From assembly GCA_037127255.1 (NCBI GenBank), contig JBANSL010000014.1, positions 66,447,646 through 66,511,645 on the forward strand: a DNA stretch of 64,000 bases, read 5' to 3'. The position numbers and the translations under genes are program-made. The first letter of the stretch is position 1. Each line of letters starts with the position of its first letter. Positions 63,232 to 64,000 of the stretch are shown in pieces. A model generated the notes under the pieces. The model was not told the DNA's origin, did no database searches, and worked only from the letters and a program-made list of their open reading frames with translations. Source of the stretch: Persicaria tinctoria (taxonomy: Eukaryota > Streptophyta > Magnoliopsida > Caryophyllales > Polygonaceae).

Positions 63232-63799
63232 TATAAAACAAAAGACAAAATACAACGTACAAATTAAGTAAAGTATCAAACAACTTGAATCTCGATTAAT
63301 CGAACAAGGTAAGCATAGGTGGTTAGGGTCAAGAGCTATGGTGAAAAATCATTAGTTAGAAGAAGTGCAAAGGTGATCGATGATGAATAATTATTGTAGA
63401 ATCCTTATATTTGGATTCGACCAAGAATCGTTACGACTCGGTAACATATTTACAAATTACAACTCTTTTAAAAGCAAACAATATTGCAACACAATGGCAA
63501 TGGGACAAGTTCGAGGCGGGGGCACCCCGCAGGGATCTCCTATAGGTAGTTTGAAATCCCCCGCATCGGGATTCCTAACATGGATCGGGGAGTTCTCGCC
63601 TCATCCCTAAACATGACATCTCCTAAGTTGTCCGATACGGGCAATCTAAGAAAATTCCAAGGATTGTTTTTTCATGTATTAAGTTTACTATGGAGATCCA
63701 ATTGACTTATACCTATGATATATAAATTGAAATATTTATTATTTACTATTTAAATTAGATAAATTATTTATTTAAATAATATTTTATTACTTGATATAA
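63232..63799. other. Non-coding; short GC-rich inverted patch
   Basis: GGCGGGGGCACCCCGC near 63514-63529 and GATCGGGGAGTTCTC near 63582 look like fragments of a GC-rich transposon end. No gene is seen. Confidence 0.3.
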
Positions 63800-64000
63800 T
63801 AATAATAAGTCAAAGCTTCGTTGATTTGGTCGTGTAAAAGAGCCGAGCACGCCAGTTCGTAGGTGTGACAACTTGGAGATCGATAGAGTACGTAGGAGCA
63901 GAGGGAGATCAAAAAAGAGTTGGAGGGAGGTAATAAGACAAGATTGTGCCCTTCTGAACCTTACCGAGAGCATTGTTATGGATAGAACGCATTGGAGGAG
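63800..64000 (+). pseudogene. RTE-type LINE reverse transcriptase, C-terminus (runs off window)
   Basis: Translation in the frame from about 63800 gives KLR-stop-FGRVKEPSTPVRR, then RGRSKKSWREVIRQD and a final MDRTHWRR. This matches the conserved C-terminal tail of RTE-clade ORF2 (LRWFGHV..R...APVRR, GRPKKTW.E.V..D), with the Trp of LRWFGHV changed to TGA. Upstream RT is missing, so the fragment is truncated at the left and continues to the right. Confidence 0.65.

Overview
The window is plant nuclear DNA, probably from a eudicot. It is AT-rich and intron-bearing and is packed with transposable elements typical of higher plants: L1-type LINEs with a plant DUF4283-like/zinc-knuckle ORF1, copia and gypsy LTR elements, Stowaway and Mutator-type MITEs, Helitron ends and tRNA-derived SINEs. 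I recognise only two host genes. One is a three-exon strictosidine-synthase-like gene (30440-37726, +) whose first intron is about 6 kb and full of repeats. The other is a 72-residue ARGOS/ORGAN SIZE RELATED gene (57772-57990, +). Species cannot be named from the sequence.

Layout. 1-8.5 kb: a dismembered L1-type LINE (LINE-A, minus strand). Its reverse-transcriptase segment is also present as an almost identical inverted copy, giving arms of at least 1.59 kb around a 378-bp spacer. 9.2-12.0 kb: LINE-B, 5'-truncated and bounded by a 14-bp target-site duplication (TSD). 12.1-19.6 kb: small elements, namely a Mutator-type MITE, a 1.56-kb poly(A) element with no reverse transcriptase, a SINE, palindromic MITEs, an array of hairpin repeats and a 194-bp tandem duplication. 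19.7-28.9 kb: a gypsy-type element reduced to LTR-gag-protease-LTR, with LINE-C (6.4 kb) inserted in its 3' LTR and flanked by a 16-bp TSD. 30.4-37.7 kb: the strictosidine-synthase-like gene. 38-49.2 kb: Helitron-like ends, an LTR-like fragment, and LINE-D, split by a copia element that has lost its 3' LTR. 51.6-53.5 kb: a Mutator-type element with a 10-bp TSD, carrying GC-rich filler and a 64-bp minisatellite. 54.2-56.8 kb: a second Mutator-like element with a tRNA-like sequence and a 32-bp hairpin repeat. 56.9-64 kb: a MITE nested inside a MITE, the ARGOS-like gene, further MITEs and Helitron ends, and the C-terminus of an RTE-type LINE running off the right edge.

Two observations deserve most attention. 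First, at least six independent retroelement ends share a terminal stem-loop followed by a GAATT-xTT-CCT-AT type spacer and the tail. The stem sequences differ but pairing is kept, and in LINE-B and LINE-C the ORF2 stop codon lies inside the hairpin. Second, the interval between ORF1 and ORF2 in both LINE-A and LINE-C is filled by a long third open frame (335 and 262 codons). It abuts its neighbours by stop/start overlaps (TGATG in LINE-A, ATGA in LINE-C), suggesting coupled translation of a third product.

All element calls rest on motifs, terminal repeats and TSDs read by eye. Percent identities, phylogeny and expression were not computed.
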